Source: Nocardia amamiensis (GTDB lineage: Bacteria; Actinomycetota; Actinomycetes; Mycobacteriales; Mycobacteriaceae). Taken from it: a DNA stretch of 64,000 bases. The notes beneath the pieces are model-generated. The model did not search any database. It was not told the origin of the DNA and saw nothing but the letters and a program-made list of their open reading frames with translations. Below, in pieces: positions 53,609 to 61,311 of the stretch (position 1 is the first letter of the stretch; each line of letters begins with the position of its first letter). The stretch covers positions 277,958 through 341,957 of the forward strand of contig NZ_JADLQX010000005.1 in assembly GCF_015477605.1 (NCBI RefSeq). Reading direction: 5' to 3'. The position numbers were made by a program, and so were the translations under genes.

Positions 53609-53632
53609 GCAGGTTCGATTCCTCAGGGGCAC
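53609..53632 (+). repeat. Imperfect copy of the tRNA-Arg 3' end, possible att-site remnant
   Basis: This 24-bp stretch repeats the T-arm and acceptor of the tRNA (GCAGGTTCGATTCCT, then AGGGGCAC) with a few changes and one deletion, 45 bp after the tRNA ends. Site-specific integration into a tRNA 3' end leaves such copies. No integrase is in the window, so it would be a scar. Confidence 0.5.
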
Positions 53633-53749
53633 TATTCGTCGTTCATGCGCGATTTCGCGCGCACACTGAAGACGCGCAGGTCAAACGACTGGTCTGGTAC
53701 AAACCTCTAGCAGCACGAGACCGGGAACCGAGTCGGCAGCGCGCTGGAT

Positions 53750-54010
53750 TCAACACCGGTCGACTTCGCAGTGATCCGCTTGCCATTTCAACAGTGCGGC
53801 AAGCGCCTTCGCCTGGGCGGCGGCAATGCGTTCGCCTTCCGCACCGCCGACATATTGAACCTCGAAAGACCACCCCGAACCCACTGCGTCTACAGCTTGC
53901 TCGCCAGCTAATCCGACCTCGCCATCACTCGATCCGGCAACTGCACGACTGCTGTCTCCACCCGCGGCGGCCACCGTGCCCCGACCCACCGACACGTCCA
54001 ACTCGGACAT
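53750..54010 (-). CDS. Small conserved-type hypothetical protein
   Basis: An 86-residue frame whose C-terminal half (GWSFEVQYVGGAEGERIAAAQAKALAALLKWQ) resembles a widespread actinobacterial small-protein motif with a YVGG-x-x-GERLA pattern followed by a long helix. The N-terminal half is low-complexity Ser/Gly/Ala. The ATG at 54010 has only a weak ribosome site; an upstream in-frame GTG is possible. No function is known to me. It is the first gene-like feature of the island. Confidence 0.5.
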   Translation of the reverse strand: MSELDVSVGRGTVAAAGGDSSRAVAGSSDGEVGLAGEQAVDAVGSGWSFEVQYVGGAEGERIAAAQAKALAALLKWQADHCEVDRC

Positions 54011-54314
54011 CACTGAGTCGGCGGGATTGACCCCATTGTCGCCAGCCACCCGAGAGATTCTCGACCAGATCACACCCCAGTTCTGGCAGGCGCGCGGATG
54101 GATGCCGATCCGCCCCGAAGCGGAAAGGGCGGGCCCTCCACAGCACCCCTCTGTACAGTCCACGACCAACCAAGCAGCGCGTACGAAACACCTTCTGTTA
54201 CCGCGAAATTCGAACTGAAATCTGCAAGAGTCGCCGCCCATCGACATCCACCGCGATGCAGTCGATCCGGTCGCCGCTGGCCACAGCGGCCGGTAATCTA
54301 CTCGGGTCGCTCAT

Positions 54315-54446
54315 ATGAACGAGGCGATCGCGTGCTCCAGCATCCAGTACAGTGCGGACGAGCGTTCCCGGCTGGCCCCAATCATCGTCCTCGCGGTGCT
54401 GGACATAGGCGGCACGCATGATGTCGCCGTCTATGTACCTGTCACC
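54315..54446 (-). pseudogene. Catalase C-terminal remnant
   Basis: The minus strand encodes GDRYIDGDIMRAAYVQHRED and then DDWGQPGTLVRTVLDAGARDRLVH. This follows the C-terminal part of monofunctional haem catalases, where RAAY, the EDDD/GQAGTLVREV helix and RLV-x-NV precede the end helix. The heme-binding core is absent upstream and the match breaks after RLVH. I call it a fragment left by deletion. It lies just after the SRPBCC gene on the same strand. Confidence 0.5.
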
Positions 54447-54547
54447 AGCGAAGTTGCGTCGCCATGTCAAACGCCCTCGGCCCGGCGCGATCAGGTGAAA
54501 CACCGTGTCAGTGGCCGTGACATGGGCATCACCGGCAGCGACTCCGT

Positions 54548-54970
54548 TCAGCGCCCCGGGGGGCGCGATGGCCCGGCAAGCCGCTCGGCAAGCCGAGTGA
54601 GGCGCAGGCGAGCGACACCGCGGTAGGCGGGTGCGAGCGTCGCGGCTAGCGGCCCGCGCTGACCGAAATCGTGCTCGACTTCCGTTCCGGAATCGCGTGA
54701 TCGAATGCTCCAGTGCCCGATCTCCGTGAATCCCGGTACGTGCCAACGCATTACGATGCGACTCGACTCGATTGCCGTATAGGTCAACGTTCCGGACAGG
54801 CCGGGCCGGACGGTCAATCGGTACTCTTCATCGACCACCGGGACGGGTCGACCGCTGATTTCGAGAAACGCCGGGTTCCAATCGACCAGCGATAAGGGGT
54901 CCAGCAGGACGGCTCGTACTTCATCGGCAGTCACATCCACGAGCATCCGTGCGGATTGTTGGCTGATCAC
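54548..54970 (-). CDS. SRPBCC-fold (polyketide cyclase/START-like) protein
   Basis: A 140-residue helix-grip protein: MLVDVTADEVRAVLLDP, then the LVDWNPAFLEISG turn, strands TLTYTAIESSRIVMRWHVPGF, and a C-terminal long helix (YRGVARLRLTRLAERL). Such folds bind hydrophobic small molecules. Its ATG overlaps the stop of the lactonase-like gene (ATGA), so the two are translationally coupled and probably act on related compounds. No catalytic residues are recognisable. Confidence 0.75.
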   Translation of the reverse strand: MISQQSARMLVDVTADEVRAVLLDPLSLVDWNPAFLEISGRPVPVVDEEYRLTVRPGLSGTLTYTAIESSRIVMRWHVPGFTEIGHWSIRSRDSGTEVEHDFGQRGPLAATLAPAYRGVARLRLTRLAERLAGPSRPPGR

Positions 54971-55866
54971 AGCTGCGCCCCCGCCCCGGTCCGCGCCGGC
55001 GGGTTCGCCAGCGCATCCGCCAGTCGAGCAGCCGCGCCAGGATCATGAGCTGGCAGCACAACGAGTCCGGGCAACCCGGCACGGAGCTCGTTGACCAGCT
55101 GCGCCGACGACCGCATCTGCCGTTTGTCGCCGACTCCGGGCAGCTCGCCCTCGGCGAGCAGACGATCATCGTAGGTGAGGTCGCCGACCATGAGCAGTGG
55201 GTGCTGCCCCGGGCGGCGCACCAGCATCGACAGCGATCCCGGGGTGTGGCCGGGAGTGCGCAGCAGCACCAGGCTGCCATCACCGAACAGGTCGTGACCA
55301 CGATCGAACGGACGCAGCGCCGGTTCGGCCAGCCCCTCCGGCTCCACGTGCTTCCAGCGCAAGCCGGGAAGGTCGATGTGGTTCGGCATCAGCCCACGGG
55401 CCTCGGGCAGGGGCTTGTGCAGGGATTCCCATTCGATCCGGTCGACGACGATGTCGGAGCCGCCGAGGACCGGCAGCCCCCCGATGTGGTCCTGATGCAG
55501 ATGCGACACCACCGCGGTATGGATGTCACCGAGCGAATGCCCGAGGCGGCGGATCCCCGCCGACAACGTCTGTGCCGGTTCGATGGCGAACTCGGCGAGC
55601 CGCGAGTAAACGAGCCCGTTCAGCCCGCCGGGAAAGTAGTTCGGGTCGGTGACCGAGGCACGGTCCTGGCCGGTGTCGAACAGGACGATGCCTTCCCGAT
55701 GCTCGATGACGTAGGCGTTGATCGGCCGCGGGTCGGTCCAACGCCGCGAGGTGAACAGCCACACGTAGGTGTTCTTCCAGGTCGGCCCGACGTGCTCGGG
55801 GCGAATGGCGACGGTGCCGGTACTGATGACCGACACACCGGAGATGGGATCCAGGGCAGTGCTCAC
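54967..55866 (-). CDS. Metallo-beta-lactamase-fold hydrolase, N-acyl-homoserine-lactonase-like
   Basis: A 299-residue MBL-fold protein. The zinc motif is SHLHQDHIGG (HxHxDH), with a later His in RTPGHTPGSL, an Asp in MVGDLTYDD and a terminal LPAHDP histidine. INAYVIEHREGIVLFDTGQ resembles AHL lactonases of the AttM/AiiB group. It may hydrolyse a lactone; quorum quenching is possible but unproven. The start is GTG at 55866. A perfect palindrome sits 18 bp upstream, so the operon is probably repressed by a regulator that is not in the window. Confidence 0.8.
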   Translation of the reverse strand: MSTALDPISGVSVISTGTVAIRPEHVGPTWKNTYVWLFTSRRWTDPRPINAYVIEHREGIVLFDTGQDRASVTDPNYFPGGLNGLVYSRLAEFAIEPAQTLSAGIRRLGHSLGDIHTAVVSHLHQDHIGGLPVLGGSDIVVDRIEWESLHKPLPEARGLMPNHIDLPGLRWKHVEPEGLAEPALRPFDRGHDLFGDGSLVLLRTPGHTPGSLSMLVRRPGQHPLLMVGDLTYDDRLLAEGELPGVGDKRQMRSSAQLVNELRAGLPGLVVLPAHDPGAAARLADALANPPARTGAGAQL

Positions 55867-55883
55867 GATGACTCCTTCAAGAA

Positions 55884-55916
55884 TAGATGTCGTGTAATTA
55901 GATTACACGACATCTA
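55884..55916. promoter_or_regulatory. 33-bp perfect palindrome, operator of the lactonase-SRPBCC operon
   Basis: TAGATGTCGTGTAAT (55884-55898) and ATTACACGACATCTA (55902-55916) are perfect inverted 15-mers around a 3-bp centre. The site begins 18 bp before the GTG of the lactonase-like gene. Size and symmetry fit a TetR- or MarR-type operator. Confidence 0.8.
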
Positions 55917-56570
55917 CTATTGCGCCATAGCTGTGCTGTGATGTTCATCGCGAAGTCACCCCGACTGACGAGCCAGCGACTGGCGGAAACGCGAAGCGAC
56001 CGCCGGTTTGTCACAGTCACCGCGTATGGACGCGGTGGTGCGTTACACAAACCCCACGCACTGCATCACGCCATCCGCACTGCGCGCGACACCCTTCCGG
56101 CCACCCCGTCGCTGTGGACCGCGTACCTTCACACCGGAGCGTGAGCGGTTCCAGCGGTGCCGGTCACCGCCATTGACAATTATTCACCAACGTGGACAAC
56201 GCATTTCGTTCATGCGTGACGCGTCTCGAGCCGCAACCATCGAACGAGCCGAACATATCCGCTGCAGCTCGGCCCCAGGCGCCTTGATCTGCATCGTCAC
56301 CTGCCGACCGATGGTTCACGCGCTGCGGCGCCATGTCAGATCGGGTACACGTCCACGATGACCAGGCGTTTTTCAGTTGCCCATGTTCTGCGTGTCCTGC
56401 CGAGTACCGGTACCTGCGACGCTCGATTGACCTGACCCCGCTGGTTCGATCAGGTGGACCGAATCACGGGGTCCAATCACGATGAAACATGCACCGTGAG
56501 ATATCAATTCGAAGTCATGACCTTCGGGAAGATCGAAGCCCCGGACTTTCGGCTGGCTACCCGCTGCTGC
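55917..56570. other. 654-bp gap without a convincing gene
   Basis: Only short, featureless frames occur. The gap contains the left copy of a 41-bp direct repeat (56357-56397). A divergent regulator gene would be expected next to the palindrome, but none is found, which suggests a deletion. Confidence 0.5.
56357..56397. repeat. Left copy of a 41-bp direct repeat flanking the DUF6615-like gene
   Basis: This 41-bp stretch matches 57707-57747 at 34 of 41 positions by eye (GATGACCAG-CGTT, then GTTGCCCATG, then CTGCGTGTCC). The two copies lie on either side of one gene. Confidence 0.6.
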
Positions 56571-57533
56571 TCACTCGTATTGCGGCACTCGCACCACGAC
56601 GATGCCTGCGACGTTGTCGGGCATGTTCGATACCACACGGTCCTCATTGAAGTCGCCCGTGGTGATCTCAAGGACGTAGCCGGGCGGAGCGTGCCGCAGA
56701 GGGTTGAGCGTGTGCTCGAAGTACCTTAGACCCCAGTGCCCGGTGTCGTCGGGGACGTCGCAGAAGACCGGGCCAAGCTGGTCATGACCGCCATAGTGCT
56801 CGCTTTTGACACTCGTCGATACTGCGCTGAACTGCTCGGAGCGAGCTCTCAACACCCGGTCGATCATCGAACGGGCGACTGCTCGTGTGCCGTCCTGCCG
56901 ATTCTGTAGGAAGTCCGAGAGTTCCGGTGCGAGCTGCTTCTTGAGCGCCGGTATCAGCGGTGGGCTCGCCGGGGGGCGTGTCCACATGTCCTCCAGTGCC
57001 ACAGACCGCCTATAGGTCGACTCCGCGTCACTCACAAGCCGTTCGTCTGCAAGCAGGGCAGGCATCAGGGAGATGGTGCGCTTGACGCAATGGACGCATC
57101 GCCCGCTCCGGTGAACGTCTGGGCAGCGCTCCCACCTCCGGTAGTCACCTGTCCCGAGGTAAAGCGCATATACAGGCAGGAGGCCCAGCGCCGCAGCAGC
57201 GGAACGAAGCACCTCGCGTTGTGAGCGCGCCGCGCCCCTCGCTCCGTAGCCGAAGTCGAAGTTCCACTTGCTCCTCGCCACGGTCACGCGCTTCGCCTGG
57301 ACGAGCATCCCGTAAGCGTCCGCGCCGTCCACCCACCACCAGACCCAGTCGGCACCACTGAGAACTTCGGCTCGCTGGGTAAACGGAACGACGGTAACTG
57401 CCCGGGAGGTGTGGGCTGTCACGATCTCAGTAATTGTCGTCTCGCTCCACCGCAGGCCCGTCCGCTCGCACGCAGCCATATGCCGAACGGCCTGAACGCG
57501 AGCCCATCTGAACGCATTCTCGACCGCCGTCAT
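56571..57533 (-). CDS. DUF6615-like protein, possible PD-(D/E)xK nuclease fold
   Basis: A 320-residue protein. The N-terminal half has ITEIVTAHTS, then GADWVWWWVDG and MLVQAKRV. A Glu, an Asp and a Q-x-K in that order fit the PD-(D/E)xK nuclease core. From memory this layout matches DUF6615 proteins, found scattered in actinobacterial accessory DNA. The middle has a Cys pair in RCVHCVKRT, perhaps a metal knuckle with the earlier CPDVH segment. The ATG at 57533 has AGGA nine bases upstream. It stands alone between direct repeats. A defence or mobile-cassette role is a guess from context. Confidence 0.6.
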   Translation of the reverse strand: MTAVENAFRWARVQAVRHMAACERTGLRWSETTITEIVTAHTSRAVTVVPFTQRAEVLSGADWVWWWVDGADAYGMLVQAKRVTVARSKWNFDFGYGARGAARSQREVLRSAAAALGLLPVYALYLGTGDYRRWERCPDVHRSGRCVHCVKRTISLMPALLADERLVSDAESTYRRSVALEDMWTRPPASPPLIPALKKQLAPELSDFLQNRQDGTRAVARSMIDRVLRARSEQFSAVSTSVKSEHYGGHDQLGPVFCDVPDDTGHWGLRYFEHTLNPLRHAPPGYVLEITTGDFNEDRVVSNMPDNVAGIVVVRVPQYE

Positions 57534-58049
57534 GGTCTCATCCTCCTACGCACAACCGGACAAGAGTGCACCACATCCGCCCGTCAGCTACCACCGACAG
57601 TTCCACCGCGCGACGCCCACCCATCCCCGAACAATCACCGTCCGTGGTCACGCGACAGCCCAATAGGCGTAAGACACCGCGACAATGAGATCCGGTGCGT
57701 ACCCATGATGACCAGTCGTTGCCCGGTTGCCCATGGGCTGCGTGTCCATCGCCCCGGGACCGAACCACAGGGATCAGGCCAGTCTCCGTCTCCGCGTCGC
57801 TGACCGCGACACCCGATCCGTACGCAGTAGCGAAATCTGTAGGCACACGACAGGCCCAGCGTCCAGCCGGGGTGATGTATTACCCACCCGCCCTTGACCC
57901 TAGAGCCCCTCAGGAGTCGAACCACCCGGCCTGCTGCGGCACAGTACCGGCAGCTACCCTGACCAAGAAACCGCTACCGGAGATAAAAGTCGGAACCGCA
58001 CCGCCACCGCGCACGACTCCGCCGTCCGCCCCGATCGGAACACAAGGAT
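57534..58049. other. 516-bp gap without a convincing gene
   Basis: No frame here has family features. It contains the right copy of the 41-bp direct repeat at 57707-57747. Confidence 0.5.
57707..57747. repeat. Right copy of the 41-bp direct repeat flanking the DUF6615-like gene
   Basis: Partner of 56357-56397, in the same orientation, 1350 bp away. Similarity extends weakly for some bases on both sides. Confidence 0.6.
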
Positions 58050-58412
58050 CTACGCGGTGACCACGTTAAGCTCCGAGAGCACGCCTTGGGGATCGTTGAG
58101 ATAGCGATATCCCTCCACTGGGAGATTGAACTGGCCGAGCACGTTCGCCACGGCATCGCGTTCCGCTTCAGTGACCGGGATCCGGCGCTTGATCAGACTG
58201 GCGCACAGCACGTCGACGAGCATCGCCCACTCACCAACGTCGCTATAGGTCCGATAGCTGTCGACCAGGTCAGAAGGCAGACGGTCGGCGACGCTCTCGA
58301 GAAGGTCTCGCGAGTCCTTGCTCATCTTGTTGAGCCGACGGTTACGGGCTTCGATAGCTTGCGGATCCCGCTGACGCTTTCGTGCTTCTCGTGCCGCCCT
58401 GTCCGGATTCAT
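58050..58412 (-). CDS. Probable immunity protein to the EndoU toxin
   Basis: A 120-residue acidic-to-neutral helical protein with a basic N-terminus (RAAREARKRQRDPQAIEARNRRLNK) and a body of short helices (LLESVADRLPSDLVDSYRTY, then LVDVLCASLIKRR). The body resembles MafI-like immunity proteins, only weakly. It begins 12 bp after the toxin stop in the same operon, the standard place for an immunity gene. GGAG precedes the ATG at 58412. Function is inferred from position. Confidence 0.6.
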   Translation of the reverse strand: MNPDRAAREARKRQRDPQAIEARNRRLNKMSKDSRDLLESVADRLPSDLVDSYRTYSDVGEWAMLVDVLCASLIKRRIPVTEAERDAVANVLGQFNLPVEGYRYLNDPQGVLSELNVVTA

Positions 58413-58424
58413 CGCTCTCCTAGC

Positions 58425-59852
58425 CTATTTGATCGGGTCACCATTCGCGTCGTTCCTGACTACACCCTCGCCACCGACGGGGTAGCCGGTCACGACTGAG
58501 CCGTCAGGAGCGACGATGACTTCGATTTGGACGCCGTTGCGGGTGCCGTTGACTTTCCAGTTGCCGTTGTCCTGGAGGACTGGCGGCTGGTCCGGATTCT
58601 TCGCGACCTCGACTATTCGGTCGATGATTTTGTCGTCTTCCCAGTCATCGGTGTCAGGGAACTCGGTCTTGTTGGGCATTCCAGTCCCGGGCGCGTGCCC
58701 ACCACCGTTGATGTCGTCACTCCCGTCGCCGTCGAGGATATGGATCCGTCGTTTCTGAGAAATAGTAATCTTCGCCGGGTTGGGCTTCGCCCCCTCCACC
58801 TTGTCCCACTGGTTCCCGCCACTGCCACCATCGGTCAGCTTGATCGTCATTGCCGCGATACCGTCGAGAGCGGCTTTGGTGCCGCCCTGTGAGAGGTCGG
58901 GGATGGCCGAGAACACCCCCGAGCCGGCAGAACCAACGGAAGTGACCGCCTCGTAGATGTGGATGAGGTCACTGACATGAACAGCAGTGCGGATAACCGC
59001 TGCCGCCGCCGTGACGACTTCTGTGGTCACCGCAGCGCCACCCGCGGCGGCAGGCCCAGCGGCTACACCGCCAGTTACGACGGCTAGGATCCCGACGACC
59101 GCGATCGTGACAGCTATCGATGCGGCGAGCTCCTTGTTGGCGTCGGAGACAGCCTTCTGGATGTCGGAGCGCATTTTGTCGAGAGCGTCGTAGTGTCCCT
59201 GGACCGGGCCGTATAACGCTTTCGCGGCCTGAGCCAACAGTTCCGCGGCTTTCTGCAGCGTTGACAGCTTCTCTTCGATCGCAATGATGTTCGGGTCGGT
59301 ACTGTCTGCGAACTTGGCATTGATGCCCTTGATCCGGTCTGCGACCCCGGTGATGTTCGTGTGCTCGGAGAACGTTTTCCACGCCTCTGCGGCAGTGTGC
59401 AACTTGGTGACGTCCCCGTTGGGGATCTTGCCGACCTTCTCCAGTAGACCTGTGATCGGGCTGTCGATTCCGGATCCGTTGTCTCCCTGAGCGGTAGCGG
59501 GAAGATCCATCCCAGTGTCGTACAGCAGTTGGGACTCGGTTGGACGTGTCGGTTCGGTGCCGCTGGCGGTGGAGCGGTTAGCCTGCCACCAGTTGTAGCC
59601 GGTGGCGGCAAGCACATCGCCGTATCGCTGCAGTGCGTTCGCCAGGGCCGCTGTCAGTTCGACTATATCGGTGGCGTACTGGTCGTAGGCAGTGATCCAT
59701 GCCTGGCACTTCTCGTGGTTGCCTGCCATTCCGCCGCACTCGTGGACCAACGTGGACAGCAACGGACCCAACGCGAGAGAGATGTCGCTGGCGAGAAGCT
59801 GGCATTTCTTTGCCGCATCGAAGTAGATGCCGGAATCGATGGTCCATCCCAT
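58425..59852 (-). CDS. Type VII-type polymorphic toxin with C-terminal EndoU ribonuclease domain
   Basis: A 475-residue toxin. The N-terminal 100 residues are helical and WXG-like, suited to type VII (ESX) export. A central hydrophobic segment (about 244-275, AVTIAVVGILAVVTGG) may enter a membrane. The C-terminal domain (about 365-475) has EndoU marks: RRIHILDGDGS (His371), GGGHAPGTG (His386), KTEFPDTDDWEDDKIID and the VTGYP end. EndoU domains cleave RNA, often tRNA. I start at ATG 59852, five bases after the WXG100 stop; an upstream in-frame extension overlaps the WXG100 gene and is not credible. The immunity gene follows. Confidence 0.85.
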   Translation of the reverse strand: MGWTIDSGIYFDAAKKCQLLASDISLALGPLLSTLVHECGGMAGNHEKCQAWITAYDQYATDIVELTAALANALQRYGDVLAATGYNWWQANRSTASGTEPTRPTESQLLYDTGMDLPATAQGDNGSGIDSPITGLLEKVGKIPNGDVTKLHTAAEAWKTFSEHTNITGVADRIKGINAKFADSTDPNIIAIEEKLSTLQKAAELLAQAAKALYGPVQGHYDALDKMRSDIQKAVSDANKELAASIAVTIAVVGILAVVTGGVAAGPAAAGGAAVTTEVVTAAAAVIRTAVHVSDLIHIYEAVTSVGSAGSGVFSAIPDLSQGGTKAALDGIAAMTIKLTDGGSGGNQWDKVEGAKPNPAKITISQKRRIHILDGDGSDDINGGGHAPGTGMPNKTEFPDTDDWEDDKIIDRIVEVAKNPDQPPVLQDNGNWKVNGTRNGVQIEVIVAPDGSVVTGYPVGGEGVVRNDANGDPIK

Positions 59853-59857
59853 GGGCG

Positions 59858-60154
59858 TTATGCGCCGTTGAGCATCTGCTTGTTGACCTCGGCAGCGTTG
59901 ATGTACTTCGTGTGTGCCTTGCGGGCGGCGTCGCTCATGTCGCGGACGCCCTCCGCGAACTCCCGCGCGGCTGCGACCCATTTCGTATGCGCTTCGAAAT
60001 AGGCCCGGCCTGCGACACTTTCCCACCCGGTACCGGTGAGTCCTGCTACCTTGTCGTCGATGTCGTCGAGGTGATCACTGATGAATCCGGCCAGGCCGGA
60101 CAACCTGGCCACGATCTGGTCCAGTTGGTCGACATCGACGGTGAACTCGCTCAT
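59858..60154 (-). CDS. WXG100-family protein (EsxA/B-like)
   Basis: A 98-residue helical-hairpin protein: VDQLDQIVARLSGLAGFISDHLDDIDDKV, the turn GTGWESVAGRAYFEAH, and a second helix. The W-x-S turn corresponds to WXG. It likely pairs with the neighbouring WXG100 protein and with the toxin N-terminus for type VII secretion. Its start overlaps the upstream WXG100 gene by 4 bp (ATGA). Confidence 0.8.
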   Translation of the reverse strand: MSEFTVDVDQLDQIVARLSGLAGFISDHLDDIDDKVAGLTGTGWESVAGRAYFEAHTKWVAAAREFAEGVRDMSDAARKAHTKYINAAEVNKQMLNGA

Positions 60155-60495
60155 GGAAGCTCCAGGCTGGATGCCGAGGTGTTCAACGCTGATGCGTTGG
60201 TGCAGTCGCGCCTTTCGTAGGTTTGGGCGGAAACACCAAGCTTTTCAGCCATCTCCCTCAGCGCCGTGATGATCTGACCTCCCCCATCGCGGACCTCGGA
60301 CCACCCTGCGGAGAAGTCGGTCGCTGCGCCGCCAGACCAGCCCCCGTCGAGCAAAGCCGCGACGTCCTGAGCTACGGACCGCAGGGCGGACTGCAAGGAT
60401 TCCGCTAGCTCGTAGGTGTATTGCCCAACCTCTCTAACCTCCTCTGGCACAACCGAAATGCTTGCGCCGGAGGCTGAATCTCCCCCATCAGTCAT
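60151..60495 (-). CDS. WXG100-family protein, first gene of the toxin operon
   Basis: A 114-residue protein with EEVREVGQYTYELAESLQSALRSVAQDVAALL, the turn GGWSGGAATDFSAGW and a second helix, the classical WXG100 layout. It opens a four-gene operon: WXG100, WXG100, EndoU toxin, immunity protein. No ESX secretion machinery is in the window, so export depends on a system elsewhere in the genome. Confidence 0.8.
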   Translation of the reverse strand: MTDGGDSASGASISVVPEEVREVGQYTYELAESLQSALRSVAQDVAALLDGGWSGGAATDFSAGWSEVRDGGGQIITALREMAEKLGVSAQTYERRDCTNASALNTSASSLELP

Positions 60496-60693
60496 GGCTG
60501 GACCGTAGCGATCACCTCCAGGGGTGTCAATCCCGCTGCGTCATGCAACGCAACACCACGTCCGACACCGCTCGCTCAACCACACGGTGTCGTACTGATC
60601 AGTGCGAGATTCTCCTACGGGTCTGCCGAAATCGCTGAATGACCTATTCCGGCGCGATAGCCATCGGCGGACCCGCTGAGAGAAGCTCGCAGC
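60496..60693. other. Divergent gap between the toxin operon and the STAND gene set
   Basis: About 200 bp that should carry two divergent promoters. No clear boxes, repeats or hairpins are visible. Confidence 0.4.
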
Positions 60694-60903
60694 ATGCCGG
60701 ACCAGGCAAACGACATCCAGTCGAGCTCAACTCCACCGGTTGTCGATGCTCTTCGAAATTTCAGAGCGCTGACAGCAGGGCAGCCTTTCCGGAGAAGACC
60801 GTCCGGGATGTTGAAGGGGTTGTGCGGCTGGGTTTTTGTAACGGTTGGGGGCTGGTGGACGGCATCGGTGGTGTGGGCTGGTTTTCTAGGCGTGAGGCTG
60901 TGA
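60694..60903 (+). CDS. Possible small membrane protein (69 aa)
   Basis: A short frame with a polar N-terminus (PDQANDIQSSSTPPVVDALRN), a basic patch (PFRRRPSGMLKG) and one hydrophobic segment (GWVFVTVGGWWTASVVWAGF). It precedes the next gene by 33 bp on the same strand. The layout looks like a single-pass membrane peptide, but the ribosome site is weak and I know no family. It could be chance. Confidence 0.35.
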   Translation: MPDQANDIQSSSTPPVVDALRNFRALTAGQPFRRRPSGMLKGLCGWVFVTVGGWWTASVVWAGFLGVRL

Positions 60904-60936
60904 GGATCGGTTTCACCATTTCGGCGGGAGGATGAC

Positions 60937-61311
60937 GTGGCACCAGGACAGACACTGTCGCGAGTGATACTGCCGACAGCGGCCACAGCGGCGATGACCA
61001 CGGGACTGGCGGTAGCGGTGAACTACGCCACCGGCGGGGATCATTCGGCCTGGACCTGGGTAGCCGTCGCCGTGCTGACGGTGGGCGTGTTCGCTGCATC
61101 ACTGTGGGTCCAGCGCGGACAATCCACACCCCCACCCGGACACGAGCCCACCGTCGGTGTCGATCTGTGCAACGTGAAAGCAGGAAGAATACTGCGGGTC
61201 AAAGGAATACACGCGACCGGTACAGGGGTCAGAGCACGCCGAGTACGGTCCGGCGGTGACATGTCCTTCGAGGACATCGACACCGGCCGTAACAATCCCA
61301 CACATCCATGA
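60937..61311 (+). CDS. Small two-helix membrane protein coupled to the STAND NTPase
   Basis: A 124-residue protein with two N-terminal hydrophobic segments (LPTAATAAMTTGLAVAVNYA and TWVAVAVLTVGVFAASLWV) and a C-terminal strand-rich part (NVKAGRILRVKGIHATGTGV, then RSGGDMSFEDIDTGRN). The GTG start has GGGAGG upstream. Its stop overlaps the ATG of the NTPase (ATGA), so the two are made together and probably interact. A membrane-effector or anchor role for the NTPase is inference. Confidence 0.7.
   Translation: MAPGQTLSRVILPTAATAAMTTGLAVAVNYATGGDHSAWTWVAVAVLTVGVFAASLWVQRGQSTPPPGHEPTVGVDLCNVKAGRILRVKGIHATGTGVRARRVRSGGDMSFEDIDTGRNNPTHP

Noticed and set aside
53976..54218. Plus-strand 80-residue frame
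   Set aside because: It has a plausible helical stretch but no ribosome site or family, and it partly overlaps a better minus-strand gene.
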